A DNA stretch of 64,000 nucleotides. Origin: Rhodococcus oryzae. Its GTDB lineage: Bacteria; Actinomycetota; Actinomycetes; Mycobacteriales; Mycobacteriaceae. The position numbers were made by a program, and so were the translations under genes. Where the stretch lies: NCBI RefSeq assembly GCF_005049235.1, contig NZ_SUMD01000015.1:1-64000 (forward strand). Direction: 5' to 3'. The first letter of the stretch is position 1. Every line of letters begins with the position of its first letter. Below the pieces are notes generated by a model, which saw only the letters and a program-made list of their open reading frames with translations, was not told where the DNA came from and made no database searches. This document shows positions 7,477 through 15,992 of the stretch, in pieces.

Positions 7477-8892
7477 ATGGAGCAGATGCATCCGAGAGAC
7501 ACCGTATTTCTGTACGTGGAGAAGGAACAGGCCAAACAGGCCACTATGACCGCGTATGCCTTTGTGGCCGAACATGATTCGGATCGACATCCGGATCCCG
7601 TGGAGATCACCCGGTGGATTGCCGATCGCGCGGGCGGGATGGAGATGCTGCGGCAGCGGGTGGTCCGCGTGCCGTTGGACCTCGACCACCCGTACTGGGC
7701 GGAGGATCCGGAGTTCTCCGTCGACAATCACCTCGTCTTCCACACGGCCGAGCGGTGGGAGGATGTGCGGACGCTGCTCGCCGACCTGCTGCAGAGCCCG
7801 ATGGACGAGTCCAGACCGCCATGGGAACTGCACGTGGTCTCCGGCGTCCGCGGGATCGACGGCATCCCGGGCGAGGCCACCGTGGCGGCGCTGAAGCTGC
7901 ATCACGCGGCGGCGGACGGCATGTTGAGCGCCGCGATCGCACGCCGCCTCTTCGCGGCGGAGCCGGGCGAGCGGGACGGAATGGTCGACGTCGTGGACGT
8001 GGCCGCGCCGCCGTCGCAGGTCGGAATGCTGGCGCGCGCGCTCGGATCGACCCCGCGGAACCTGGGCCGGCTCGCGCAGGAGCTCCTCAGGGCGCGGTCG
8101 GCGCAGCGTGCACTGCAACTCGGAAGCGATCTGGGTTTGTACCGGACGCCAACGGCCGTTCGCCCGCGCACGACGCTCAACCAGCCGTTGGGCCCGGATC
8201 GGGTTTTCAACACCGCGATACTCCCGCTCGGCAGCCTGCGCGCGATGAAGGCAAGGCTCGGCGAGGTCACGGTCAACGACCTGGTGCTCGCCGTGATCGG
8301 CAGGGCGATGCGGAATTACCTGCACGCGGCAGGCGAGGTGCCTGCCGGGTCGCTGGGTGCCGGGGTTCCGATGTCGACCCGTTCGACCGTGGAGGCGACG
8401 TCGCGAAACCGGTTCGTGACCATGTACGTGGATATGCACACCGAGACCGAGGACCCGGTCGAGCGGGTGCGGGAGATCCACGATTCGGTTCTCGACGAAC
8501 GGGTCCGCACGACCACTCCCGCGTCGTTGACGCTCGACGAGCTCCCCGGCGCCGTTCCTGGCGCTCTCCTTCGCGCGGGCCTTGCGGTTCTCGGCGCGCT
8601 GCCCAAGTCGGAGTCGTCGACTGTCAGCCTGGGGAACGCGCTCGTCTCGAACGTGCCCAAGGGGCCGGCGGACATGAAGCTCGGCGATGCGACGGTGGTC
8701 GCGAGTTTCGGCCTGTGCCCGCTCTCGGGGCTCGCCGGTCTTGCGCACCGGGTCGACAGCGTCGGGGATGTCCTCACGATCAACGTCACAGCGGATCCGT
8801 TGCAGTTGCCGGACGACGATCGTTACGTCGAGCTGCTGCACGAGTCGTACGACGAGCTCGAATCGGCGATCATGAGCGGCGCCACGGTCTGA
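7477..8892 (+). CDS. Wax ester synthase/diacylglycerol acyltransferase (WS/DGAT), copy 2
   Basis: 471 aa paralogue of the preceding gene with the same role: final acylation in triacylglycerol or wax ester synthesis. Seen: HHAAADG at residues 142-148, LNQPLGPDRVF, VTVNDLVLAVIG. The ATG at 7477 was chosen because it gives MEQMHPRD, matching MLQVDPRD of copy 1 and putting the catalytic HH at residue 142 in both; AGG stands 6 nt before. A GTG at 7444 overlapping the previous stop (GTGA) is an alternative start that would add 11 residues. It is probably co-transcribed with copy 1 and converges with the tandem TetR gene across a 19-bp gap. Confidence 0.93.
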   Translation: MEQMHPRDTVFLYVEKEQAKQATMTAYAFVAEHDSDRHPDPVEITRWIADRAGGMEMLRQRVVRVPLDLDHPYWAEDPEFSVDNHLVFHTAERWEDVRTLLADLLQSPMDESRPPWELHVVSGVRGIDGIPGEATVAALKLHHAAADGMLSAAIARRLFAAEPGERDGMVDVVDVAAPPSQVGMLARALGSTPRNLGRLAQELLRARSAQRALQLGSDLGLYRTPTAVRPRTTLNQPLGPDRVFNTAILPLGSLRAMKARLGEVTVNDLVLAVIGRAMRNYLHAAGEVPAGSLGAGVPMSTRSTVEATSRNRFVTMYVDMHTETEDPVERVREIHDSVLDERVRTTTPASLTLDELPGAVPGALLRAGLAVLGALPKSESSTVSLGNALVSNVPKGPADMKLGDATVVASFGLCPLSGLAGLAHRVDSVGDVLTINVTADPLQLPDDDRYVELLHESYDELESAIMSGATV

Positions 8893-8911
8893 GGCGACGG
8901 CTCGCGGCCGG

Positions 8912-10144
8912 TCAGCTGTGCAGCACCGTCAGCATGAGGGTCTGCATCCGGCCGCGGGCCTGTGCGCCGGTGTCGAAATGGAGTAGCCGGCCCACGTCGA
9001 GGGTCTGGCCGAGAGCCGCGTGCACCAGGAATCTGGCCTCGACCGCGGACAGCTCGGGCCGAACCGCGGTGAGCAGGTGGACCCACTCCTCGACGTGCAG
9101 GCGCTGCACGTTGCGGAGGTTGGTGCGCTCCTGCTTGGGCAGGTTGCCGATCTCCGAGAAGTACACGGAGAGCACCTCGGGATGCGTGAATGCCAGATCG
9201 ATATAGGTGGCCGAGAGTCGACTGAGGGCCTCGTCCGGGTCGGTGGATGCGGCGAGCGCCGCCGCCGTCGCCATGGCCAGGCGATCGGCTGCCCGGTGGA
9301 ATGCGGCCGCCAGCAGGTCCGCCTTGCTGGGGAAGTGCCGGTAGACGCTGGACGCGTTGATGCCGGCGGCGGCGCCGATCTCCTCGATGCTCGACTCGTG
9401 ATAGCCGCGGTCGTGGAAGATCTTCACCGCCTCCGCGAGCAGTAGTTCACGCTTGGAGGTCACGGCGAGTCCGCGCTGAGTGGCGGGATCGTCGATCGTC
9501 GTCGTCGCGGGCGGCGCGGCTGCCAGGTCGCATCTCAACACGCCCCGCGCGGTGCCGAGCAGGAGCTTCTCGATCTTGCGGTTCGCCAGCGCGGCGCTGT
9601 GGGCGGTGATGCTTCCGATCACGCTGAGCGCCGCTGCCGCGAGGATCACCGATTCGCGTTCGGTGAGTTCGGGTCGCAACTCGCGCAGCGGCCCCGCGAC
9701 GTTCTGGGTCACCGCGACGAACTCGGCCCGCATCAGGTCCCGGTCGTCCGGCCGGAGGTAGCGGCCCTCCCACCGGTAGAGCCCACCGGTCTTCCGGCTT
9801 TCGACGGTCGTCACGATCAGCGCTCGCAGCACGGAATCCAATTGGAGCTCGGGGGTGCGGTCCGGATCGTCGGACTCGGCGGCGGCATCGGAGGCCGATC
9901 GGAGGGCGCCCACCGTTCCCATCGCGGCGTGGACCAGCAAGGCGTACTTGTTCGGGAAGTGGCGATACAGGGCAGGTCCGGAGATGCCGAGAGCGGCGGC
10001 GATGTCGTCCACGCCGACCGCGTGATAGCCCCGTTCGCTGAAGGCCTGCGCCGCCACCAAGGCGATCTGCGCCTTGCGGTCCTTCGGTCGTCGCCGAACG
10101 GGCGCGGCGGCCGAAGCCGGCCGGCCGGTGGTCGTCTGGGGCAT
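8912..10144 (-). CDS. Tandem TetR-type regulator (two TetR domains in one chain)
   Basis: 410 aa, about twice the usual TetR length, with two DNA-binding domains. The first HTH is at about residues 25-65 (ERGYHAVGVDDIAAALGI, then GPALYRHFPNKYALL), the second at about 235-275 (DRGYHESSIEEIGAAAGI, then SSVYRHFPSKADLL). Each is followed by its own helical ligand/dimerisation region, so a single chain may act as a pseudo-dimer. Start ATG at 10144 with AGGAGA 6 nt before. It is divergent from the crotonase-fadD-mce genes and convergent with the WS/DGAT pair, so it may control either set, probably sensing an acyl-CoA (inference). Two-domain TetR proteins of this size occur in mycobacteria and rhodococci, mostly uncharacterised. 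Confidence 0.9.
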   Translation of the reverse strand: MPQTTTGRPASAAAPVRRRPKDRKAQIALVAAQAFSERGYHAVGVDDIAAALGISGPALYRHFPNKYALLVHAAMGTVGALRSASDAAAESDDPDRTPELQLDSVLRALIVTTVESRKTGGLYRWEGRYLRPDDRDLMRAEFVAVTQNVAGPLRELRPELTERESVILAAAALSVIGSITAHSAALANRKIEKLLLGTARGVLRCDLAAAPPATTTIDDPATQRGLAVTSKRELLLAEAVKIFHDRGYHESSIEEIGAAAGINASSVYRHFPSKADLLAAAFHRAADRLAMATAAALAASTDPDEALSRLSATYIDLAFTHPEVLSVYFSEIGNLPKQERTNLRNVQRLHVEEWVHLLTAVRPELSAVEARFLVHAALGQTLDVGRLLHFDTGAQARGRMQTLMLTVLHS

Positions 10145-10414
10145 CGACGTCTCCTGACTTCGGTCCCCACACCTTACCGGAGAGTCCCGCCGCGCCGATC
10201 CACAAGCAAAGTGCGGATCGTGGAATGGTCGTGACCGAGCCGAACGGGCGCTCCATGCAATAGTCAGGCTGGCAACAGAATTCGTTGTTGACAGGCGAGG
10301 TTTCGTGGGTGAAAGTTAGCCATCATTCTCACCGTGTGATCACCCTCGCCGGGCCGGGTGAAGCCGCGCCCCGAATGTCGCCGTTCTGTTCGTGTTCGTG
10401 CACGAGAAGGGAAG
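10145..10414. other. Divergent intergenic region (tandem TetR / crotonase)
   Basis: 270 bp without a supportable gene. It carries the promoter-like element at 10288-10316 and a short interrupted inverted repeat CAACA-N8-TGTTG about 15 bp upstream of the -35 box. No further structure was recognised. Confidence 0.5.
10288..10316 (+). promoter_or_regulatory. Candidate sigma70-type promoter for crotonase gene
   Basis: A perfect -35 box TTGACA at 10288-10293, then a 17-nt spacer and GAAAGT at 10311-10316 as a weak -10 box. A transcript would start about 90 nt before the crotonase ATG. The -10 match is poor, so this is tentative. Confidence 0.35.
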
Positions 10415-11200
10415 ATGGCCGTGGCCCGACATGCGGGACTCCGGGTCGAGTTGGAGGAGGGCGTCCTGCGGGTCACCTTCGACCGGCAGGAGCGGATGAA
10501 CGCGCTCGACCTGGAGTCGATGAACGCCCTTGGTGACCTGCTGACGGGGCGGGCGGAGGATCCGTCGGTTCGGGTCGTGGTGATCGCCGGGGCGGGTGCG
10601 GCGTTCTCGACGGGCGCTGACCTTGCGACGGCGGCGGACGGTCCCGGGGCCGACCCCCGTGCCGTGATGGCATCGGCGAACCGAGTGATCCGGGCGATTC
10701 TCACGTTGCCGGTGCCGGTGATCGCGAGAGTGAACGGGGCGGCGGCCGGTATCGGCGCGTCCATCGCCTTCGCGGCGGATCTGGCGTTCGCGGCGCCGAG
10801 CGCGTACTTCCTGTTGGCATTCGTCAACGTTGGGCTGATGCCTGATGGTGGATCGAGTCTGCTCGTTCCCGCCGCGATCGGCCGGGCCAGGGCGACCGAG
10901 ATGGCGCTGCTCGGTAGGAAACTCGGCGCCGCGGACGCCGCGGCGGCAGGGTTGATCGCCCGGGTGCTGGCGGAGGACGAGCTGGCGTCCCACGTCGACG
11001 CCGTCGCCGCCAGGCTGGCGCGCGGACCACGGCGAGCGATCGAACTGACCAAACGCTCGTTGACGGCCGCCACGCTCGCCCGCATCGACGAGGCCATAGA
11101 GCGGGAGACCGAGGGCCAGGTCGAGCTGCTGGCCGCCCCGGACTTTCGGGAGGGTGTGGCCGCGATGCTTGGCGGCCGGGCTCCCGAATTCGGCAGCTAG
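10415..11200 (+). CDS. Enoyl-CoA hydratase/isomerase family protein (PaaG-like crotonase)
   Basis: 261 aa crotonase-fold enzyme acting on an unsaturated acyl-CoA. Seen: the oxyanion-hole segments AFSTGADL and NGAAAGIGASIAFAADLAFA, then VNVGLMPDGGSSLLVPAAIG and ALLGRKLGAADAAAAGLI. The usual hydratase Glu pair is not present: the first position reads VNVG and the second is Asp in PDGG, the pattern of PaaG-type isomerases that rely on a single Asp, so isomerisation is more likely than classical hydration (inference). The start at 10415 has GAGAAGG just upstream; an in-frame GTG at 10358 would add 19 residues with no homology. The neighbouring fadD suggests a shared fatty-acid role. Confidence 0.88.
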   Translation: MAVARHAGLRVELEEGVLRVTFDRQERMNALDLESMNALGDLLTGRAEDPSVRVVVIAGAGAAFSTGADLATAADGPGADPRAVMASANRVIRAILTLPVPVIARVNGAAAGIGASIAFAADLAFAAPSAYFLLAFVNVGLMPDGGSSLLVPAAIGRARATEMALLGRKLGAADAAAAGLIARVLAEDELASHVDAVAARLARGPRRAIELTKRSLTAATLARIDEAIERETEGQVELLAAPDFREGVAAMLGGRAPEFGS

Positions 11201-11321
11201 ACCCAAACTCCCGCTGCGAATCTCTGTTAACAAAAACGCCGCGCGCTAGATCTGGTATTGCCATACTGGGCGCATCCGTGAGGGTACGTCAGCCACACCG
11301 TGCCAGGGAAGGGACATCAAG

Positions 11322-12908
11322 ATGTCATTCAGCGATGATCTGCTCTCGCAGCCGCTGCAGTCGCGTAGGAATCACTGGAACAATCAGGTCGCCACGCACG
11401 CGGTCATGCGGCCGGATGCGGTGGCTCTGAGGTTCCAAGGGACCACCACGACCTGGGCCGGGCTGCATCGGCGCTCGGAGTCGTTCGCGGACGCGCTCGC
11501 TCGCCGGGGCATCGGGGCCGGTGACCGGGTTCTGCTGGTCATGCTCAACCGCCCCGAATTCCTCGAGGCGGTTCTCGCCGTCAATTCACTCGGCGCCATC
11601 GCGGTTCCGGTCAACTTCCGCCTCACCCCGCCCGAGATCGCATTCATCGTGACCGACAGCGGCGCGACCGCGGTCGTCACCGACACACCGCTGGCGCCCC
11701 TGGTCGCTGCTGTGCGAGCTCAGGTTCCGGCCCTGTCGACCTGTGTCGTCGTCGGGCAGCCGGGTGCGGACGGGATGCTCGGCTACGAAGAACTGCTCGA
11801 CGAGGACGGCGCGGCCCACGCGCCGATCGACCTGATCGAGGACACCCCCGCGCTGATCATGTACACCTCCGGCACGACGGGCAGCCCCAAGGGGGCGGTG
11901 CTCTCACATGCGAACATGCAGGCGCAGGCCCTGACCTGTATCCGAGCCCTGCGAATGTCAGGCGGCGACGACGTCGGGTTCTGTGCGTCGCCGATGTTCC
12001 ACATCGCCGCGCTCGGGAGCATGGCTCCTTCCCTCGTGCTCGGAGTGCCGACGGTGATCCATCCGCTCGGTGCATTCAACCCAACGGAGCTGCTGGAGGT
12101 CTGGGAGGCGGAGCGGGTAACCACGGCCTTCCTCGTGCCGGTGCAGTGGCAGGCAGTGTGCGCGGAACCCACAGTGCGGCAACGTGACCTGGCACTACGA
12201 GTGATCAGCTGGGGTGCTGCACCCGCTTCTGACGTGGTGCTTCGGGCGATGTCCGACACCTTCCCTGACGCGGTCAACGTCGCGGTGTTCGGGCAGACCG
12301 AGATGTCGCCGATCACCTGTGTCCTGGACGGCGACGACGCAGTGCGCAAGCTGGGATCGGTCGGCAAGGTCATCCCGACGGTTCAGGCGCGCATCGTGGA
12401 CGACGAGATGAATGACGTGCCAGCCGGGCAGGTCGGCGAGATCGTCTACCGCGGCCCGACCATGATGCGCGAGTACTGGCGAAATCCGCAGGGCACGGCC
12501 GATGCGTTCGCGGGCGGATGGTTCCACTCCGGAGACCTGGTTCGCCAGGACGAGGAAGGGTTCATCTTCGTCGTAGACCGGAAGAAGGACATGATCATCT
12601 CCGGTGGGGAGAACATCTACTGCGCCGAGGTCGAGAATGCGCTCTTCGCGCATCCGAAGGTGTTGGAGGCGGCGGTGATCGGGCGACCGGATGACAGGTG
12701 GGGCGAGGTTCCCGTCGCCGTCGTGGCGCTCCGGGGTGACGATCTCACACTCGATGAGCTCTCCGAGTTCCTCGAAGCGCGACTGGCGAGGTACAAGCAC
12801 CCGAAGGAACTGGTCATCGTGGACGCGCTGCCGCGGAACGCCAGCGGCAAGGTGGTCAAGGGTGACCTGCGCAAGAACCACGGATCGGTGTCGGCGAAAG
12901 CCGGCTGA
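11322..12908 (+). CDS. FadD-type acyl-CoA synthetase (AMP-forming)
   Basis: 528 aa ANL-superfamily ligase that activates a carboxylic acid with ATP to acyl-AMP and then acyl-CoA. Seen: P-loop MYTSGTTGSPKGAVLSH at about residue 182; FGQTEMSP (A5 motif); WFHSGDLVRQDEEGF and DRKKDMIISGGENIY; C-terminal catalytic Lys in NASGKVVKG. ATG at 11322 is preceded by a GGGAAGGGA tract. It stands 183 bp upstream of yrbEA on the same strand. A fadD directly before yrbEA is also the arrangement of the mycobacterial mce1 operon (fadD5), so activation of lipid imported by the Mce system is a reasonable role; priming of the NRPS starter C domain is an alternative. Confidence 0.93.
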   Translation: MSFSDDLLSQPLQSRRNHWNNQVATHAVMRPDAVALRFQGTTTTWAGLHRRSESFADALARRGIGAGDRVLLVMLNRPEFLEAVLAVNSLGAIAVPVNFRLTPPEIAFIVTDSGATAVVTDTPLAPLVAAVRAQVPALSTCVVVGQPGADGMLGYEELLDEDGAAHAPIDLIEDTPALIMYTSGTTGSPKGAVLSHANMQAQALTCIRALRMSGGDDVGFCASPMFHIAALGSMAPSLVLGVPTVIHPLGAFNPTELLEVWEAERVTTAFLVPVQWQAVCAEPTVRQRDLALRVISWGAAPASDVVLRAMSDTFPDAVNVAVFGQTEMSPITCVLDGDDAVRKLGSVGKVIPTVQARIVDDEMNDVPAGQVGEIVYRGPTMMREYWRNPQGTADAFAGGWFHSGDLVRQDEEGFIFVVDRKKDMIISGGENIYCAEVENALFAHPKVLEAAVIGRPDDRWGEVPVAVVALRGDDLTLDELSEFLEARLARYKHPKELVIVDALPRNASGKVVKGDLRKNHGSVSAKAG

Positions 12909-13091
12909 CGTCGGGGTTGGGGGAGCGGGCGGCGGGGAGGGTCGTCCGCGCCAAGGGGGAGGTGCGTCACATGTCTCATTTGCGAGAATCGCCGTTCACT
13001 TAATCATTGCGGTTGGCTGTCTGCTGTGAGAGGCTTCACGCATTCGGACCCCGAGGGGCTTCGATCGCGAACGGGTTGAGAGGGGGCTCTC

Positions 13092-13901
13092 ATGACGTAC
13101 GAACTACCGGTCGCCAAGGGGCCGGTTCGTGACGTCGCGAACCAGGGCGGGTACCTGATCGGATTCGCGGTTCTCTCGCTCGTGGCGTTGGTCCGAGCGT
13201 TGTTCCGCCGCCGATTGTCTCTGCACGAGACCATCACTCAGACGTTGTTCATCGGACGGGTCAGCACCGGCCCCTCGCTGCTGCTGATGATCCCGATCGG
13301 CGTGTTCATCGCGGTGTCGGTTGGCGAGCTCGCGGGCCGGATCGGTGCGGGTGGGTACTCGGGTGCGGTGGTGGCATTCATCATCGTCGGGCAGGCCGCC
13401 GCGCTCGTGTGCGCGCTGATGATGGCGGGCGTGGCGGGCTCGGCGATCTGTACCGACCTGGGGTCACGCAAGATCCGGGAGGAGATCGATGCCATGGAGG
13501 TCATGGGCATCGATGTCATCGAGCGGCTGGTCGCGCCCCGGCTGGTCGCGGCGGTGGTGGTCTCGCTCGCGCTGTGTTCGATGGTGACCTTCGGCGGCGT
13601 GATGGCCTGCTACCTCTATCACATTTACGTTCAACATCTTCCGGCTGGGACTTTCATGTCGACCTTCAGTCAGTACGGACGAATGTCCGACTTCGTGATG
13701 GCGCTGGTGAAAGCGGCGGTCTTCGGTCTCACGTCCACCCTGGTCGCCACCTTCAAGGGCTTGCACACCAAGGGTGGGCCGCGAGGAGTCGCGGATGCGG
13801 TCAACGAGGCGGTGGTGATCGCCTTCGCCCTCGTGTTCATCGTCAACGCCGCACTCTCCGCGCTCTACACCGTGATCGTCCCGGCCGTGGGGTCCTACTG
13901 A
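13092..13901 (+). CDS. yrbEA: YrbE-family permease A of Mce lipid transporter (MlaE-like)
   Basis: 269 aa integral membrane subunit of an Mce-type ABC importer. It shows several hydrophobic helices and the MlaE/YrbE signature EEIDAMEVMGIDVIERLVAPRL-type loop (EEIDAMEVMGI visible). With YrbEB it forms the membrane channel that pairs with the ATPase MceG, which is normally encoded elsewhere and is not seen here. Start ATG at 13092 with GAGAGGGGG 5 nt before. First gene of a run of ten genes with overlaps or very short gaps, ending at 22997. Confidence 0.94.
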   Translation: MTYELPVAKGPVRDVANQGGYLIGFAVLSLVALVRALFRRRLSLHETITQTLFIGRVSTGPSLLLMIPIGVFIAVSVGELAGRIGAGGYSGAVVAFIIVGQAAALVCALMMAGVAGSAICTDLGSRKIREEIDAMEVMGIDVIERLVAPRLVAAVVVSLALCSMVTFGGVMACYLYHIYVQHLPAGTFMSTFSQYGRMSDFVMALVKAAVFGLTSTLVATFKGLHTKGGPRGVADAVNEAVVIAFALVFIVNAALSALYTVIVPAVGSY

Positions 13902-14761
13902 TGGTCGGCTTCGACACGATGGTCCGCGTCCGGCGTCAGTCGACCGTGCCCGCCAGGGCGGTCTACGGAGCGCTGGTGGACGTCGGCAGGCACGTGACCT
14001 TCTATGCGCGGACCGTCGCATCGATCCCGTTCGCGCTCACGAGATATCGCAAGCACGTCCTCGGCCAGATCAGCGAGGTCAGCTTCGGTACCAACTCGGT
14101 GCTCTCCGGGGGCGGCACCATCGGAATCGTGTTCGCGATGTCCCTGGCTGCCGCGATGATGCTCGGCGTCGAGACGCAGCGCGGTCTCGAACTGGTCGGG
14201 ATGACGACGATGTCGGGAATGCTCTCCGCCATCGCGAACACCCGCGAGCTCGCGCCGGTCGTGGTCGCGATCGCGCTGGCGGCCAAGGTCGGCACCGGAT
14301 TCACAGCCCAGATCGGCGCGATGCGGATCTCGGATGAGATCGACGCGCTGGACGCGATGGCAATCCGCTCGATCCCGTTCCTCGCCGGCACCCGGGTGCT
14401 GGCCGCCATGGTCTGCGTCCTCCCCATATTCATGGTCGGATTGCTCGCGAGCTACCTCTCGACGCGGCTGGTGATCGTGTTCTGGGGCGGTGCCTCCGCG
14501 GGCACCTACGACTACTTCTTCCACCTGGCGCTGTCCCCGCAGGACCTCGTCTACGCAGCACTCAAGGCGGTGGTCTTCGCCGCGGTGGTCTCGCTGGTGC
14601 ACTGCGCGTACGGCTACTACGCCTCGGGTGGGCCCGCGGGGGTCGGGCAGGCCGCGGGCCGCGCGCTGCGCACCGCGATCCTCGCGATCGGGATCCTGGA
14701 TGTGCTGATGACCTTCGCGCTGTGGGGCCTGGTCCCCGAGATCCCCGGAATGGGGGTCTGA
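13901..14761 (+). CDS. yrbEB: YrbE-family permease B of Mce lipid transporter
   Basis: 286 aa, second MlaE-like permease. Hydrophobic helices and the loop DEIDALDAMAIRSIPFLAGT match the YrbE/MlaE family. The ATG shares one base with the yrbEA stop (TGATG), which fixes the start and implies translational coupling; an open frame extends further upstream inside yrbEA but is a shadow. It acts with YrbEA in the cytoplasmic membrane. Confidence 0.94.
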   Translation: MVGFDTMVRVRRQSTVPARAVYGALVDVGRHVTFYARTVASIPFALTRYRKHVLGQISEVSFGTNSVLSGGGTIGIVFAMSLAAAMMLGVETQRGLELVGMTTMSGMLSAIANTRELAPVVVAIALAAKVGTGFTAQIGAMRISDEIDALDAMAIRSIPFLAGTRVLAAMVCVLPIFMVGLLASYLSTRLVIVFWGGASAGTYDYFFHLALSPQDLVYAALKAVVFAAVVSLVHCAYGYYASGGPAGVGQAAGRALRTAILAIGILDVLMTFALWGLVPEIPGMGV

Positions 14762-14762
14762 G

Positions 14763-15992
14763 GTGGACCAGTTCACGGGACGATCGCGCGCGTGGCTGGC
14801 GCTGCGCGGGGCGGTCGCCGTGCTCGTCGGTGTGCTCGTCGCGGTGACGCTGGTGCTGCGCGGATCGGGGAACCTGCAGCGCGATCCCGAGGTGGTCGTC
14901 GCCATTCCCGCGTCCGCGGGCCTGATCACCGGTGAAGCGCCGGTGCGCTATTCCGGTGTCAATATCGGCAGGATTGCCGGAATCGACTCGGGCACAGAGT
15001 CGTCCGTGGTGCGGCTGCAGATCGATGCCGCCGCGATCGGGCAGGTGCCGTCCTCGGTCCGCGCGCGGGTGGTACCCCGGACGTTCTTCGGGGACATCTA
15101 CATCCAGTTGGTCGACGACCCGAACGCACGGGCTGGGGTCGCGCTCGCGGACGGTGACGCGATCGCTGTCGATGCCGGTCCGGACGCGGTGGCGCTCTAC
15201 GGGGTCTACAAGAAGATGGTCGACGTCCTCGACCACATGCAGCCTCAGAAGATGCAGTCCGCGCTGACCGCGCTTGGCCAGGCGCTCGACGGGCGGGGGG
15301 AGACGGTCGGCCGAATCGTCGACCGGCTCGGCTCGGCATCGCGAACGCTCGGCCCCGCCGCCGAGCAGTTCGTCGGGGCCACTCCCGATTTCCGTTCGGT
15401 GATGGCGGCGCTCGACACGGCGACGCCGGACGTGCTCGCCACCCTGACCGCGGCGACATCGGTATCGCAGCGAATGGTCGATCACGGCGAGCAGGTGGCG
15501 GCGATGTTCGGGAGCGCGGCGGGATTCGCCTCGGTGGCGGCGTCGTTCGTCGGCGAGCAGCGCGATCAGATCATCACCGTGGTCGATTCGACGGGCACGA
15601 TCCTCGCGACCACAGCGGCGAACCCGGCCGGCCTGGTCGACACCCTGTCCGGGGCCGAGACCTTCGGGGCGGCGGGCGCTCGCGTGTTCGCCACGGGAAA
15701 GTTCAACATCACCGCGGTGCCGACCTTTCAGGGCCCGCTGCCATACACGGCGTCCGACTGCCCGCGCTACGGCGACGAGTACGGCGCCGACTGCGGCGGG
15801 GCCCAGGTCTTGTCCGTGCAACCGGGACGCCAGCCCGTTGTCGATGTGGGACGCGAGGCCCCCGTGCTGAACCTTCTCGAGGCCGGTCTGCGCGAGAATC
15901 CGGCCAGCACCGACCCTGATGCGGTCCCGAACCCGGCCACCGTCGTCATGCTCGGGCCGATGGTGCGCGGCAGCGAGGTGGCCGTCCGATGA
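14763..15992 (+). CDS. mceA: Mce family protein A
   Basis: 409 aa cell-envelope lipid-transfer subunit. One N-terminal membrane helix (about residues 12-32), then the MCE domain (GLITGEAPVRYSGVNIGRI, about 55-130), then a long helical region and a C-terminal tail with paired cysteines (SDCPRYGDEYGADCGG). The six Mce proteins are thought to form a hexameric tunnel across the periplasm. Start is GTG one base after the yrbEB stop. The position as first mce gene and the length fit MceA. Confidence 0.92.
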   Translation: MDQFTGRSRAWLALRGAVAVLVGVLVAVTLVLRGSGNLQRDPEVVVAIPASAGLITGEAPVRYSGVNIGRIAGIDSGTESSVVRLQIDAAAIGQVPSSVRARVVPRTFFGDIYIQLVDDPNARAGVALADGDAIAVDAGPDAVALYGVYKKMVDVLDHMQPQKMQSALTALGQALDGRGETVGRIVDRLGSASRTLGPAAEQFVGATPDFRSVMAALDTATPDVLATLTAATSVSQRMVDHGEQVAAMFGSAAGFASVAASFVGEQRDQIITVVDSTGTILATTAANPAGLVDTLSGAETFGAAGARVFATGKFNITAVPTFQGPLPYTASDCPRYGDEYGADCGGAQVLSVQPGRQPVVDVGREAPVLNLLEAGLRENPASTDPDAVPNPATVVMLGPMVRGSEVAVR

